DNA of 25,200 bases from an uncultured Bacilli bacterium. Lineage in GTDB: Bacteria > Bacillota_I > Bacilli_A > RF39 > UBA660. A model generated the notes under the pieces. The model was not told where the DNA came from. It did no database searches and saw nothing but the letters and a program-made list of their open reading frames with translations. The stretch spans positions 1 to 25,200 of the forward strand of contig CAKOPG010000019.1 of assembly GCA_934098745.1 (NCBI GenBank). The letters run 5' to 3'. A program made the position numbers and the translations under genes. This document shows, in pieces, positions 16,376 through 23,630 of the stretch (positions are counted from its first letter, which is position 1; each line of letters starts with the position of its first letter).

Positions 16376-17416
16376 TTATGACTGATTGATATATTCAGCA
16401 TATGCAACATTTAAATTTATTGGCATATTTACTTTAAAGATATCATTAGATTTAATATAATTGCTATCTATTAATATTTTTGAATAAGATTCTGTTTTAA
16501 TTTTATTTAATAAGAATCTTTTTTTCATAGTAAAAATACAAAAAAACCAATCTAAGTATTCTTGCAAGTGCCTTGTTGATATTCCTCTAAATTTACTAAT
16601 CCAAGTTTCAAGCTGAGAATGTATTCCATTTATTTCAGATATATTGAAAATGCCATCATTATGAAAACCAGATGGAATAGCATTTAATGTTAATTTATAT
16701 TCACTGCAAAATTCTTGATAAGCACTTGCACTATCAGCATTAATTGATTTAGCATTATCTAACTTTAAACCCAACGAATCTTTTAACATGTCAGTAGTAC
16801 ATCTACCTAAACCAACTATTTCTAATAATAAGTTATCGTTTTCATCTATACTAGAAACCACACAAATTTTATGATGGCTTATTCCTCTGTAAGGTGAAGT
16901 AGTTGAAGTTCTTTTCTTAGAATATCTTGGCACATTTTGTGGCTTAGTGCCTTTTAAATTAATAGAAAAATACTTTTCATCTGATTGGATTTTTCCAGAT
17001 AATTTAATATTTTTTATAAAACTTTTTAATGCATATAAAACCTTATGTCTTAATCTAAATGATGTTAAAAGTGAAATGTTATTTTCTTCGGCAATTCTTC
17101 TTAAACTAAAACCATTTAATAAATTATCTATTACATTACTCCATATTTCAAATGATAATTTACTATGACAAATTATAGTTTCAGTAGTTTCTGATGAAGT
17201 CGATTTACATCCACTACAAATATATTTTCAAACACCATTTTTATATAATAGGCATTCACATTTTTTGCAAAAATTTTCTTCATTTTTAAACTTAGATATA
17301 ATTTTAAAGTTAGAATTTTTCATTGAACATAATTTTGATAAATTTTCAGTTATATAATTTTTAAATTCAATTATAGTTATAGGATCTAAATCTTTTAATA
17401 ATCCTTCAATATTCAT
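16376..17416 (-). pseudogene. IS1595-family transposase with an in-frame TGA
   Basis: The frame runs from ATG 17416 to a stop at 16376, but is interrupted by TGA at 17228-17230 inside the N-terminal zinc ribbon (FCKKCECLLYKNGV-stop-KYICSGCKS). Beyond it the same frame continues with the helix-turn-helix FSLRRIAEENNIS, the first catalytic acid in IQSDEKYFSINLKGTK, then SINADSASAYQEF, and NGIHSQLETWISKFRGISTR followed by HLQEYLDWFF, the last being a signature of ISXO2-like (IS1595) enzymes. A single base change (TGA from CGA, GGA or TGG) explains the damage. Confidence 0.8.
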
Positions 17417-17430
17417 AATACAAAAAATAC

Positions 17431-17530
17431 CCTTAATCAGCTAGTCTAAATCAAATATCATTATCGCCAAACAAAGATAAAGATAGACTAGCTGATTAAG
17501 GATATCTCCCTTCTTTATCTTTTGTTTGGC
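17431..17530 (-). promoter_or_regulatory. Two interlocked hairpins in the transposase leader
   Basis: Arms A (17431-17448) and A' (17484-17501) are a perfect 18 bp inverted repeat. Arms B (17466-17483) and B' (17512-17530) match with one bulge. In minus-strand order they run B'-A'-B-A, so the two stems form a pseudoknot or exclude each other. The A stem is followed by GTATTTTTTG, terminator-like, and holds the AAGG that might serve as ribosome site for ATG 17416. It probably limits transposase expression. Confidence 0.55.
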
Positions 17531-17581
17531 AGTTATAATTATACTACATTTTTATCAATCAGTCATTATGTTTAACACAAC

Positions 17582-18834
17582 TTAAATTTAAAAGAAGAAA
17601 ATATAAATTTTATTAAATGTTACGAGGAAAAAAGAACAACAGAATTTATAAAATTACTGAAGTTTCCTTATCTTATGTTCCTATTTGTTGTCCTATATGT
17701 GGTTGCATTTTCAATAGTGAACAGACTTATGAAAAAAACGGTTTTAAAATATCTGATATTTTATTGTTAGATGTTTCTAACTATCCTTCTATTTTAAGAT
17801 TACATAAGCAAAGGCATAAATGTCATTCTTGTAACAAAAAGTTCTTTGCTAAAACTAACATAGTTGATGATGGTTGTTTTATTTCTAATCAAGTCAAATA
17901 TGCCATTGCTATTGATTTAAAAAATAAAATATCTGAAAAAGATATTGCCAATAGATATCATGTTTCTCCAAATACAGTTGAAAGAATCATTGACTCTTAT
18001 TATCAAGGTAAAAAATTATACAAAAATTATTTACCAGAAGTATTATCTTTCGATGAATTCAAATCAGTTAAATCAGCTGACGGAGCAATGAGCTTTCATA
18101 TGGTTGATGGTAAAACTGGCAAAACAATAGATATCATTGAAGATAGACGACTTATTAATTTAATAAAATATTTTTCATATTATTCACATAAAGCAAGATC
18201 TAAAGTTAAGTTAATTGTGATAGATATGTATTCTCCATATATTTCATTAATAAAGAAAATGTTCCCAAATGCAAATATTATTATTGATAAATTTCATCTA
18301 TTTAATCTTATTTCTACTTCATTAAACAAGACAAGAATTAATATTATGAAAAAAGATAAAAAGAATTATAATAAGTTAAAAAGATACTGGCGCTTATTAT
18401 TAAAATCACAAGATGAATTAGATAATATAAAATGGAAAAGATAGTGGTGTTTCGATAATTTAATGACACAGTCTGATGTTGTTAACTATTTAATAAATAT
18501 TAATTCACAACTAAAAACAACATACGAAGTTTATCAAAGTTTATTATATGCATTAAAACATAATAAATATAACAAACTAGAAAATGCATTAAATACAAAA
18601 TATAACAATATATCTGACTATATGAAAACATCAATAAAAACATTAAAAGAATATTTACCATATATTAAAAACACATTAGATAATCCATATCATAATGGCT
18701 ATGTCGAAGGTAACAATAATTTTATTAAAGTATTAAAAAGAATAGCTTTTGGTTTTAAATCATTTCATAGATTTAAAGCAAGAATTATGATATGTAAGAA
18801 TTTATTACACACGAAAAAAGCAAGTGTAAATTAG
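17582..18834 (+). pseudogene. ISL3-family transposase, 5'-truncated, frameshifted, with an in-frame TAG
   Basis: The main frame (from ATG 17617) has the zinc ribbon CCPICGCIF...CHSCNKKFF, a helix-turn-helix (EKDIANRYHVSPNTVERII), and the DDE region SFDEFKSVK, VIDMYSPYISLIKKMFPNAN and IIDKFHLFNL. A TAG at 18442-18444 is followed in the same frame by WCFDNLMTQSDVV and the C-terminus (YVEGNNNFIKVLKRIAFGFK). Upstream, another frame from 17582 reads LNLKEENINFIKCYEEK, the usual ISL3 N-terminus; one extra A in the A6 run at 17628-17633 would join it to the main frame. The initial codons are cut off at the IS1595 end. Confidence 0.8.
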
Positions 18835-18897
18835 CACTCACTTATTCAAATTTCTTTATCACTATTTTGGGTTATACCCACCATTTGACAAAGAGCC
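17584..18897 (+). mobile_element. ISL3-family insertion element remnant
   Basis: The right terminal repeat is clear at 18869-18897: read inward on the minus strand it begins GGCTCTTTGTCAAATGGTGG, as in many ISL3 elements. The matching left end is not found on the other side of the IS1595 copy, so the left end was lost. The ATs after it (TATATAAT) would be the target duplication, but no partner remains. Confidence 0.75.
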
Positions 18898-18910
18898 TAT
18901 ATAATACACT

Positions 18911-19933
18911 CTATTCATTCTTTGTTTTATTATCAATTTTATTACTTATTGCTTTTAATGTTTCTAAATATTCTTTTTCCACTAGGCTTATTGTTTTTAC
19001 TTGATATTTCTTATATTCAACTTTTGCTTTTTCAATAGCTTTGTCATGACTAACTGTACCTGCTCCAACAAGTAACTTTTCTCCAGTACTAGAAAGAATT
19101 GTATCTAGTTGTCTAATATAATCTTCCATATGCATTGGATTATGTCTAATTGCTTGTATTTCCGCAAAATCAAAATATCCAGAAACCAAATTATTTAAAA
19201 TTTTTAGTTCTTCTTCTGTTAAATAATTTTTATCAATTACAACATCACTCATTACTGGTAAATCGCCACCAAAAGTAGTAAGTCCCATAAAAGGTTTATC
19301 AGAATCGGCTCTTTCATATATTACTTCAGGTGCTGTATGTCCGTGGGCCGCATAGTGAAGTTTATTTTGCACAATTTTAAAAAATTCAATTGATTTTTCA
19401 TCTTTTGGGTTGTAGTCTACTGCCGTTGCATACAAATCAAGGACCTGCCTATATAATATTTTTTCTGATGACCTAATATCTTTAATTCTAGCAAGTAATT
19501 CTTTCCAATAATTACCGCCACCATTACCTTTAAGTCTTTCATCATCCATAGTGAAGCCTTTAATCATATATTCTTTTAATCTTTCAGTCGCCCATTTTCT
19601 AAATTTAGTAGCAACCTTTGATTTTATTCTATATCCTAAAGATATAATCATATCTAAATTGTAATATTTAACTTTTCTTTCAACTTTTCGTTTTCCTTCC
19701 TTTTGAACTGTCAAGAATTCCTTGACAGTTGAATTTATGTCTAATTCTTCTTCATCAAAGATATTCTTAATATGCAAACTTATATTTTGTTTAGTCGTAT
19801 CATATAAGTCAGCCATCTGTTGTTGAGATAGCCATACTGTTTCATTTTCTAATTTAACATCTATTTTTGTTTTTCCATCTTCTAATTGATATATTACAAT
19901 ATTATTTTTTCTTCCATTAAAAGTCTCCCACAC
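18911..19933 (-). CDS. RhuM-family protein (virulence-associated, KilA-N-like N-terminus)
   Basis: 340 residues as read from GTG 19933. Strong family matches along the length: VWLSQQQMADLYDTTKQNIS, KVKYYNLDMIISLGYRI, FRKWATERLKEYMIKGFTMD, IRSSEKILYRQVLDLYATAV, NKLHYAAHGHTAPEVIYERA and the final FDFAEIQAIRHNPMHMEDYI. RhuM proteins are common on mobile islands; their biochemical role is unclear. The best start signal is different: GGGAG (19925-19929) lies 7 nt before an ATG at 19917 whose frame is lost in the A6 run at 19905-19910. One more A would give MEEKNNIVIYQLEDG. Either the gene is switched off or the base is a sequencing slip. Confidence 0.85.
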   Translation of the reverse strand: MWETFNGRKNNIVIYQLEDGKTKIDVKLENETVWLSQQQMADLYDTTKQNISLHIKNIFDEEELDINSTVKEFLTVQKEGKRKVERKVKYYNLDMIISLGYRIKSKVATKFRKWATERLKEYMIKGFTMDDERLKGNGGGNYWKELLARIKDIRSSEKILYRQVLDLYATAVDYNPKDEKSIEFFKIVQNKLHYAAHGHTAPEVIYERADSDKPFMGLTTFGGDLPVMSDVVIDKNYLTEEELKILNNLVSGYFDFAEIQAIRHNPMHMEDYIRQLDTILSSTGEKLLVGAGTVSHDKAIEKAKVEYKKYQVKTISLVEKEYLETLKAISNKIDNKTKNE

Positions 19934-20067
19934 TATTAAAAGATGTGAATAAGTTATTTCTCATCCACATCTTTATTTTATAACAAATTCTCAATATTCT
20001 ATGAACAAGTCATAAAACTTGAACCAACCTTAATAATTTTTGAATTATATATATTTCCTATTTCCTG

Positions 20068-20115
20068 CTACTTTCCACAGCAATTTTTGTACTTTTTACC
20101 AGAACCGCAAGGCCT
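20068..20115 (-). repeat. SEC-C tail copy A (outer end of the cassette array)
   Basis: Encodes RPCGSGKKYKNCCGK-stop, the zinc-binding SEC-C C-terminal motif. The frame stays open back to about 20210 (ARFAECYGVLPSASKCRINE and on) without a credible start. It has no AACGTATCTA pair on its left side, unlike copies B, C and D, so it looks like the outermost attachment site. It lies between RhuM and tyrS. Confidence 0.75.
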
Positions 20116-20136
20116 TTTGTATTCGAGATTTTGAGA

Positions 20137-20238
20137 GCCTTTGAGAGCACTTGGCTCGTTAATTCGGCACTTGGATGCGCTCGGGAGCACTCCGTAGCAC
20201 TCGGCAAACCTAGCAGAACGTATCTAAAAACGTATCTA
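20137..20238. repeat. Decamer-periodic repeats and AACGTATCTA pair downstream of tyrS
   Basis: GCAC(T)-type units recur exactly every 10 bp: GCAC at 20147, 20167, 20187 and 20197, GCGC at 20177, with 20157 skipped. Two copies of AACGTATCTA follow at 20217-20226 and 20229-20238. The same block is present at 22174-22275. Because 10 is not a multiple of 3, the periodicity is a DNA property and not a peptide repeat; it fits one protein contact per helical turn. Confidence 0.7.
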
Positions 20239-20279
20239 AAATTTGCCATTGTTGAAGTTTTTACAACTTTTTAATAAAC

Positions 20280-21524
20280 TTATTTTTTCTTAAAAATCAC
20301 TTTTAAAAATACTTTTTTACCTTTTTGAAGAATTAATGCATTATCATTTAAATCTTTATCAGTTATTATTTGTTCTACTGAATTTATTTTTTCTTGATTA
20401 AGTGATATACCATTTTGTTCTATTAATCTTCTAGCTTCTGATTTAGATGTTACTAATTTAGATTCAACAAGTAAATCTATAATATTTATATCTAATAAAT
20501 CTTTAGATAATTCTATACTTGGCATATTTTCTGATACACCTTTGTTACTAAATAATTCTTCTGCTGTCTTTTGAGCTTTCAAAGCTTCTTCTTCTCCATG
20601 AACTAATTTAGTTACTTCAAATGCCAATAGTTTTTTAGCTTCTCTAATATCCTCTTGGCATAATTTTTTAATATCTGCTATTTTCATTCTAGTAAAGAAT
20701 GATAAACTTCTTTCTACATCTTCATCAAATGAATTAATCCATGCTTGGAAAAAGTCAAATGGTGTAGTTTTATCCCTTGATACCCATAATGTACCACTAG
20801 CTGTTTTGCCCATTTTTTCTCCATCTGCTTTAATTAGTAATGGACAGGTCCAACCAAATAATGGATCTATTTTTTTGCCTTCACTAAATCCTATCTTTCT
20901 AGATAAGTCAGCTCCTGCTAAAATATTACCCCATTGATCTGAACCACCGATTTGTAATCTACATCCAAATTCTTTATTTAAATGTACGAAGTCAAATGCT
21001 TGCATTAGCATGTATCCCATCTCTAAGAATGTTAATCCACCATTTTCTAATCTCTTTTTGTAACAATCTGCCGCTAGCATATTATTGACATTGAAATGGA
21101 CTCCAATATCTCTCATAAAATCTACATATGTCTTATCGCAAATCCAATCTGCATTATCTACTATAATAGCTGGATTATCTCCATCAGTTTTTACAAATCT
21201 TTTAACTAACTCTTTTACTTCTGCTTTATTGTGTGCAACTTCTTCTTTTGACAGCATTTTTCTCATATCACTTTTTCCTGTTGGATCACCTATTAAAGCA
21301 GTAGCTCCACCAATTAGTATAATTCCATGATGTCCAAAATCTTGTAGCCATCTAAACATTGTTAATGCAAAAAAGTGCCCTATATGTAGACTATCTGCAG
21401 TTGGGTCAATTCCTAAGTAGAAAGTCATAGGCTCCCCATTAACTAAATTAATAATTTCTTGTTCATGTGTAAGGTCTTTAACATAACCTCTTTCTTTTAA
21501 AATATCAAATAATTTCTTTTCCAT
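20280..21524 (-). CDS. tyrS: Tyrosyl-tRNA synthetase
   Basis: 414 residues, normal length. A class I synthetase that charges tRNA-Tyr. Seen: FYLGIDPTADSLHIGHFFAL with the HIGH motif (about 47-50), the tyrosine pocket QIGGSDQWGNI, the KMSKS-equivalent EKMGKTASGTLW, and a C-terminal S4-like RNA-binding domain (LVTSKSEARRLIEQNGISLN). ATG 21524 follows AGGAGGAAATAGAA. Expression is governed by a T-box leader and probably by the Tyr-rich small ORF that overlaps its start. The 3' end is directly joined to the array repeat (homology to the block after the queuosine gene starts about 5-8 bp past the stop). Confidence 0.96.
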   Translation of the reverse strand: MEKKLFDILKERGYVKDLTHEQEIINLVNGEPMTFYLGIDPTADSLHIGHFFALTMFRWLQDFGHHGIILIGGATALIGDPTGKSDMRKMLSKEEVAHNKAEVKELVKRFVKTDGDNPAIIVDNADWICDKTYVDFMRDIGVHFNVNNMLAADCYKKRLENGGLTFLEMGYMLMQAFDFVHLNKEFGCRLQIGGSDQWGNILAGADLSRKIGFSEGKKIDPLFGWTCPLLIKADGEKMGKTASGTLWVSRDKTTPFDFFQAWINSFDEDVERSLSFFTRMKIADIKKLCQEDIREAKKLLAFEVTKLVHGEEEALKAQKTAEELFSNKGVSENMPSIELSKDLLDINIIDLLVESKLVTSKSEARRLIEQNGISLNQEKINSVEQIITDKDLNDNALILQKGKKVFLKVIFKKK

Positions 21525-21603
21525 TTCTATTTCCTCCTAAATAATTTGTATAGTTAATTAAATTACAATCATCAAAGTAATAATAGTAATAGTCACTATC
21601 CAT
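21505..21603 (-). CDS. Tyrosine-rich leader peptide overlapping the tyrS start
   Basis: 32 codons starting at ATG 21603 with a near-perfect ribosome site (GAGGAGGTGA, 5 nt before the ATG). The peptide begins MDSDYYYYYFDDC (five consecutive Tyr codons, using both TAT and TAC) and has two more Tyr later. It ends at TGA 21505-21507, inside tyrS, reading in a different frame through the tyrS ribosome site and start codon. ATTTGTAT at its start can pair with ATACAAAT just upstream of the tyrS ribosome site, giving an alternative-structure element. It lies after the T-box terminator, so it is made only when that is read through. Translation attenuation is inferred. Confidence 0.6.
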   Translation of the reverse strand: MDSDYYYYYFDDCNLINYTNYLGGNRNGKEII

Positions 21604-21621
21604 ACAAATCACCTCCTCGAA

Positions 21622-21661
21622 AATAAAAAAGAGCAAAACATCCATAAAGGACGAATTGCTC
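21622..21661 (-). terminator. T-box terminator hairpin
   Basis: GAGCAA-TCGTCC pairs with GGATG-TTGCTC, followed on the minus strand by TTTTTTATTTTC. It competes with the T-box antiterminator. Confidence 0.85.
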
Positions 21662-21838
21662 GTGGTACCACCTTTGTTTGTAATAATAGTTTATTACCTC
21701 TTATTGATAACGGATACTATCCGACTTAAAATCATCACTTGTAATTCATTATCCTAATTTTGTTTGTTTCCACCAACCACAAACTCTCTATAAATTATAT
21801 TAAAATAATTACTTCAATGAATCGCTTTTTAATTAACT
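21622..21838 (-). promoter_or_regulatory. Tyrosyl T-box riboswitch
   Basis: The conserved T-box sequence AAGGTGGTACCACG (21661-21674) precedes the terminator. Stem I features are present upstream: GAGAG near 21785, GGTTGGTGGAAAC in the distal part, and GAATTAC about 21741-21747, where TAC (21741-21743) is the best specifier candidate for tRNA-Tyr. Uncharged tRNA-Tyr would stabilise the antiterminator and allow tyrS transcription. Confidence 0.88.
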
Positions 21839-21844
21839 AAGCTA

Positions 21845-21873
21845 ATTATACTATATTTTATTAATTTTTGCAA
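21845..21873 (-). promoter_or_regulatory. Promoter of the T-box/tyrS transcript
   Basis: TTGCAA (21868-21873), 17 bp, TATAAT (21845-21850), predicting a start near 21838. Confidence 0.65.
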
Positions 21874-21916
21874 TTTATTCCACATAAATAACAATAAATT
21901 ACAATTTTTATTTCTT

Positions 21917-22021
21917 TAGATACGTTTTGTATTCAATTTAAAACTAAAGTTGAAATACACGTTTTTCCCTTTATTTTATAGGCTTTTTTAAAGATTTTTT
22001 AACGTATCTAGAACGTATCTA
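21917..22021. repeat. Arm-type repeats upstream of the tyrS unit
   Basis: Direct pair AACGTATCTA at 22001-22010 and 22012-22021 plus one inverted copy TAGATACGTT at 21917-21926. These resemble integrase arm-binding sites and mark the left end of the tyrS cassette next to SEC-C tail B. Confidence 0.6.
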
Positions 22022-22104
22022 AAACAAAAGACATGCCTAAAATTACCTAAATATTGTAATCATAGAAAAACCAGCAATCCCTTATTTCATGCGGGTTTGC
22101 GAGG

Positions 22105-22152
22105 TTATTTACCACAACATTGTTTGTACTTCTTACCAGAACCACATGGCCT
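22105..22152 (-). repeat. SEC-C tail copy B
   Basis: Encodes RPCGSGKKYKQCCGK-stop. Compared with copies A, C and D, most DNA differences fall in synonymous positions (for example TCT/AGT/TCA for Ser), so the peptide and not just the DNA has been kept. Shared bases around the stop are TTACCACAACA on the plus strand in B, C and D (C begins CTTACC), a candidate crossover core. Confidence 0.75.
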
Positions 22153-22173
22153 TTTGTATTGGGGATTTTGGCA

Positions 22174-22275
22174 GCTTTTGGGAGCACTTGGCTCGTTAAT
22201 TCGGCACTTGGTTGCACTTGGGAGCACTCCGTAGCACTCGGCAAACCTAGCAGAACGTATCTAAAAACGTATCTA
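22174..22275. repeat. Decamer-periodic repeats and AACGTATCTA pair after the queuosine gene
   Basis: GCACT(T/C)GG-type units at 22184, 22204, 22214, 22224 and 22234 (steps of 20, 10, 10, 10 bp), then AACGTATCTA at 22254-22263 and 22266-22275. Nearly identical to 20137-20238 though the adjoining genes are unrelated. Confidence 0.7.
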
Positions 22276-22307
22276 AAATTTACCATTGTTGAATTTTTTA
22301 CAATTTT

Positions 22308-23237
22308 CTAATAATGCTTTGTAAGTGTCCTGTGATATGGTTTTGTCATCTTTGATTTATCTTGACCTAATAGCCAAATGAAATCATTTATATCCATGCG
22401 AGAATATTTTCTATCTAATGTTTCATAAATGTAATCAATTACTTTCAATGTATTTGCTCTAATTTCTACTTCTTCTTTAGACCCTTCTTCAATCTCAACT
22501 TTACTATCTACTCTATCAGCAAGACTATCACTAAATCCTAGCATTCCATAAGATCTCATTACTTGAGGTATTTTATAATCTGCACATCCAATTAGATGAG
22601 AATAGTCAACATCAATTTGTTCTTTCTTTTCTCTTACATGAAGTATATCAGAAGTTAATAACTGTGCTCTTTTATAAAATAATACTTCTTCTCCATCATA
22701 TATAGATACATCTTTGAAATAATCTAGATTACTAACTATAAATTCAAAAAGTTGACTATCGACATTTAAATCTTTAATAAGTTCATAAAATGATTTTCCA
22801 CTTCTTTTAAGTAAATTATTCATTTCATCTAAATTACTATATCTATCTTCAAATAGTGGAATAGTTACATTACCTTTTAATAATTCTTTAAATTCATCAG
22901 GACTCATTTCAAAATTATTATTTGATTTAAACCTGTTTAGTATTAAATACATTATTGCATAAGATCCATCCATTGTTCCTAAATCCGTTTGGATTTCCCA
23001 TTTAGGATCTCCCCAAAAACAATAATCTCCTATTGTATGATATATAAATAAAAAATTAATTATACTTTCTACATCCATATCCATTAAATCATATGGATTT
23101 GAATCTAGCCAATAAGCAATAGATGATTTTTTGATTTGAACAATCATATTATCAATCTTGCTATAATTAATTCTCACACTCTTAGAATTATCACAAACAT
23201 ATTTATAACTATAATTTAATCTATCAATCAGATTCAT
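22308..23237 (-). CDS. Queuosine nucleotide N-glycosylase, Qng1/DUF2419 family
   Basis: 309 residues from ATG 23237 (GCAGGAG 8 nt upstream; the longer frame to 23300 has no ribosome site). Family landmarks: FWGDPKWEIQTDLGTMDGSY, then IPLFEDRYSNLDEM, then DGEEVLFYKRAQLLTSDI, then CADYKIPQVMRSYGMLGFSD and GSKEEVEIRANTLKVIDYI. Members (human QNG1/C9orf64) hydrolyse queuosine 5'-phosphate to free queuine for tRNA modification. Queuosine sits in tRNA-Tyr, His, Asn and Asp, so its placement directly upstream of tyrS is suggestive. No other queuosine genes are in the window. Confidence 0.85.
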   Translation of the reverse strand: MNLIDRLNYSYKYVCDNSKSVRINYSKIDNMIVQIKKSSIAYWLDSNPYDLMDMDVESIINFLFIYHTIGDYCFWGDPKWEIQTDLGTMDGSYAIMYLILNRFKSNNNFEMSPDEFKELLKGNVTIPLFEDRYSNLDEMNNLLKRSGKSFYELIKDLNVDSQLFEFIVSNLDYFKDVSIYDGEEVLFYKRAQLLTSDILHVREKKEQIDVDYSHLIGCADYKIPQVMRSYGMLGFSDSLADRVDSKVEIEEGSKEEVEIRANTLKVIDYIYETLDRKYSRMDINDFIWLLGQDKSKMTKPYHRTLTKHY

Positions 23238-23362
23238 AGTATCAACTCCTGCATCAATTATATCACATTTTATACCACTATCACTATGACAATGGTTCAA
23301 AGCCTATAAAAGCATTGAAAATACTATGCTTTTCTTATTTGATTTTCTCTCTAAATACGTTT

Positions 23363-23399
23363 TAGATACTTTCCAAAAACGTATCTAATAACGTATCTA
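23363..23399. repeat. Arm-type repeats upstream of the queuosine unit
   Basis: AACGTATCTA at 23378-23387 and 23390-23399, preceded by an inverted, degenerate copy TAGATACTTT at 23363-23372. Together with TGCCTAATTTTT they lead into SEC-C tail C. Confidence 0.65.
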
Positions 23400-23429
23400 A
23401 ATAATATTGCCTAATTTTTATATAGAAAA

Positions 23430-23452
23430 AAGCCTTTATTCAAGGCTTTTAA
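23430..23452 (-). terminator. Terminator hairpin after SEC-C tail C
   Basis: AAAAGCCTT-gaat-AAAGGCTTTTTT read on the minus strand. Copy D has a comparable AAAGCC ... GGGCTTTT hairpin (about 24687-24720) in the same position. Confidence 0.65.
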
Positions 23453-23497
23453 CTACTTACCACAACATTGCTTATATTTTTTACCACTTCCACATGG
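23453..23497 (-). repeat. SEC-C tail copy C
   Basis: Encodes LPCGSGKKYKQCCGK-stop. In frame upstream are KRKKLQGCFNI and then a stop, with no start codon, so it is only the end of a gene. Confidence 0.75.
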
Positions 23498-23597
23498 TAA
23501 GATATTAAAACAACCTTGTAATTTTTTTCTTTTAAATTGGTATTTTTTATTTTAATTTAATAATTTTTTATTGAAATATTGCAAGTTTTTATTCAAC

Positions 23598-23619
23598 AAC
23601 TTATCTAATAACTTATTTA
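23598..23619. repeat. Arm-type repeat pair after the double-GNAT gene
   Basis: AACTTATCTA (23598-23607) and AACTTATTTA (23610-23619), 12 bp period, same orientation as the other pairs but with T in place of G at position 4. Lies 12 bp past the end of the GNAT gene. Confidence 0.6.
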
Positions 23620-23630
23620 ATAAAATTGAT

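Larger units (their letters stand above)
16361..17583 (-). mobile_element. IS1595-family insertion element, inactive
   Basis: Terminal inverted repeats of ~30 bp are visible: 16361-16390 and 17554-17583 share AAGTTGTGTTAA and ATGACTGATTGAT, with a few changes in between. Flanks outside the GTTGTG ends read TTAAATAA and TTAAATTT, an imperfect match to the 8 bp duplication this family makes. It carries one transposase gene with an internal stop. On its right it abuts an ISL3-type element whose 5' end is missing, so it probably inserted into that element. Confidence 0.8.

Noticed and set aside
20058..20249. 63-residue ORF (and its 79-residue twin at 22047-22286) starting M(A/V)NFRYVFRYVLLG
   Set aside because: The similarity comes from the AACGTATCTA pair and decamer repeats. 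The frame is not kept at the other SEC-C copies, whereas the SEC-C frame is.
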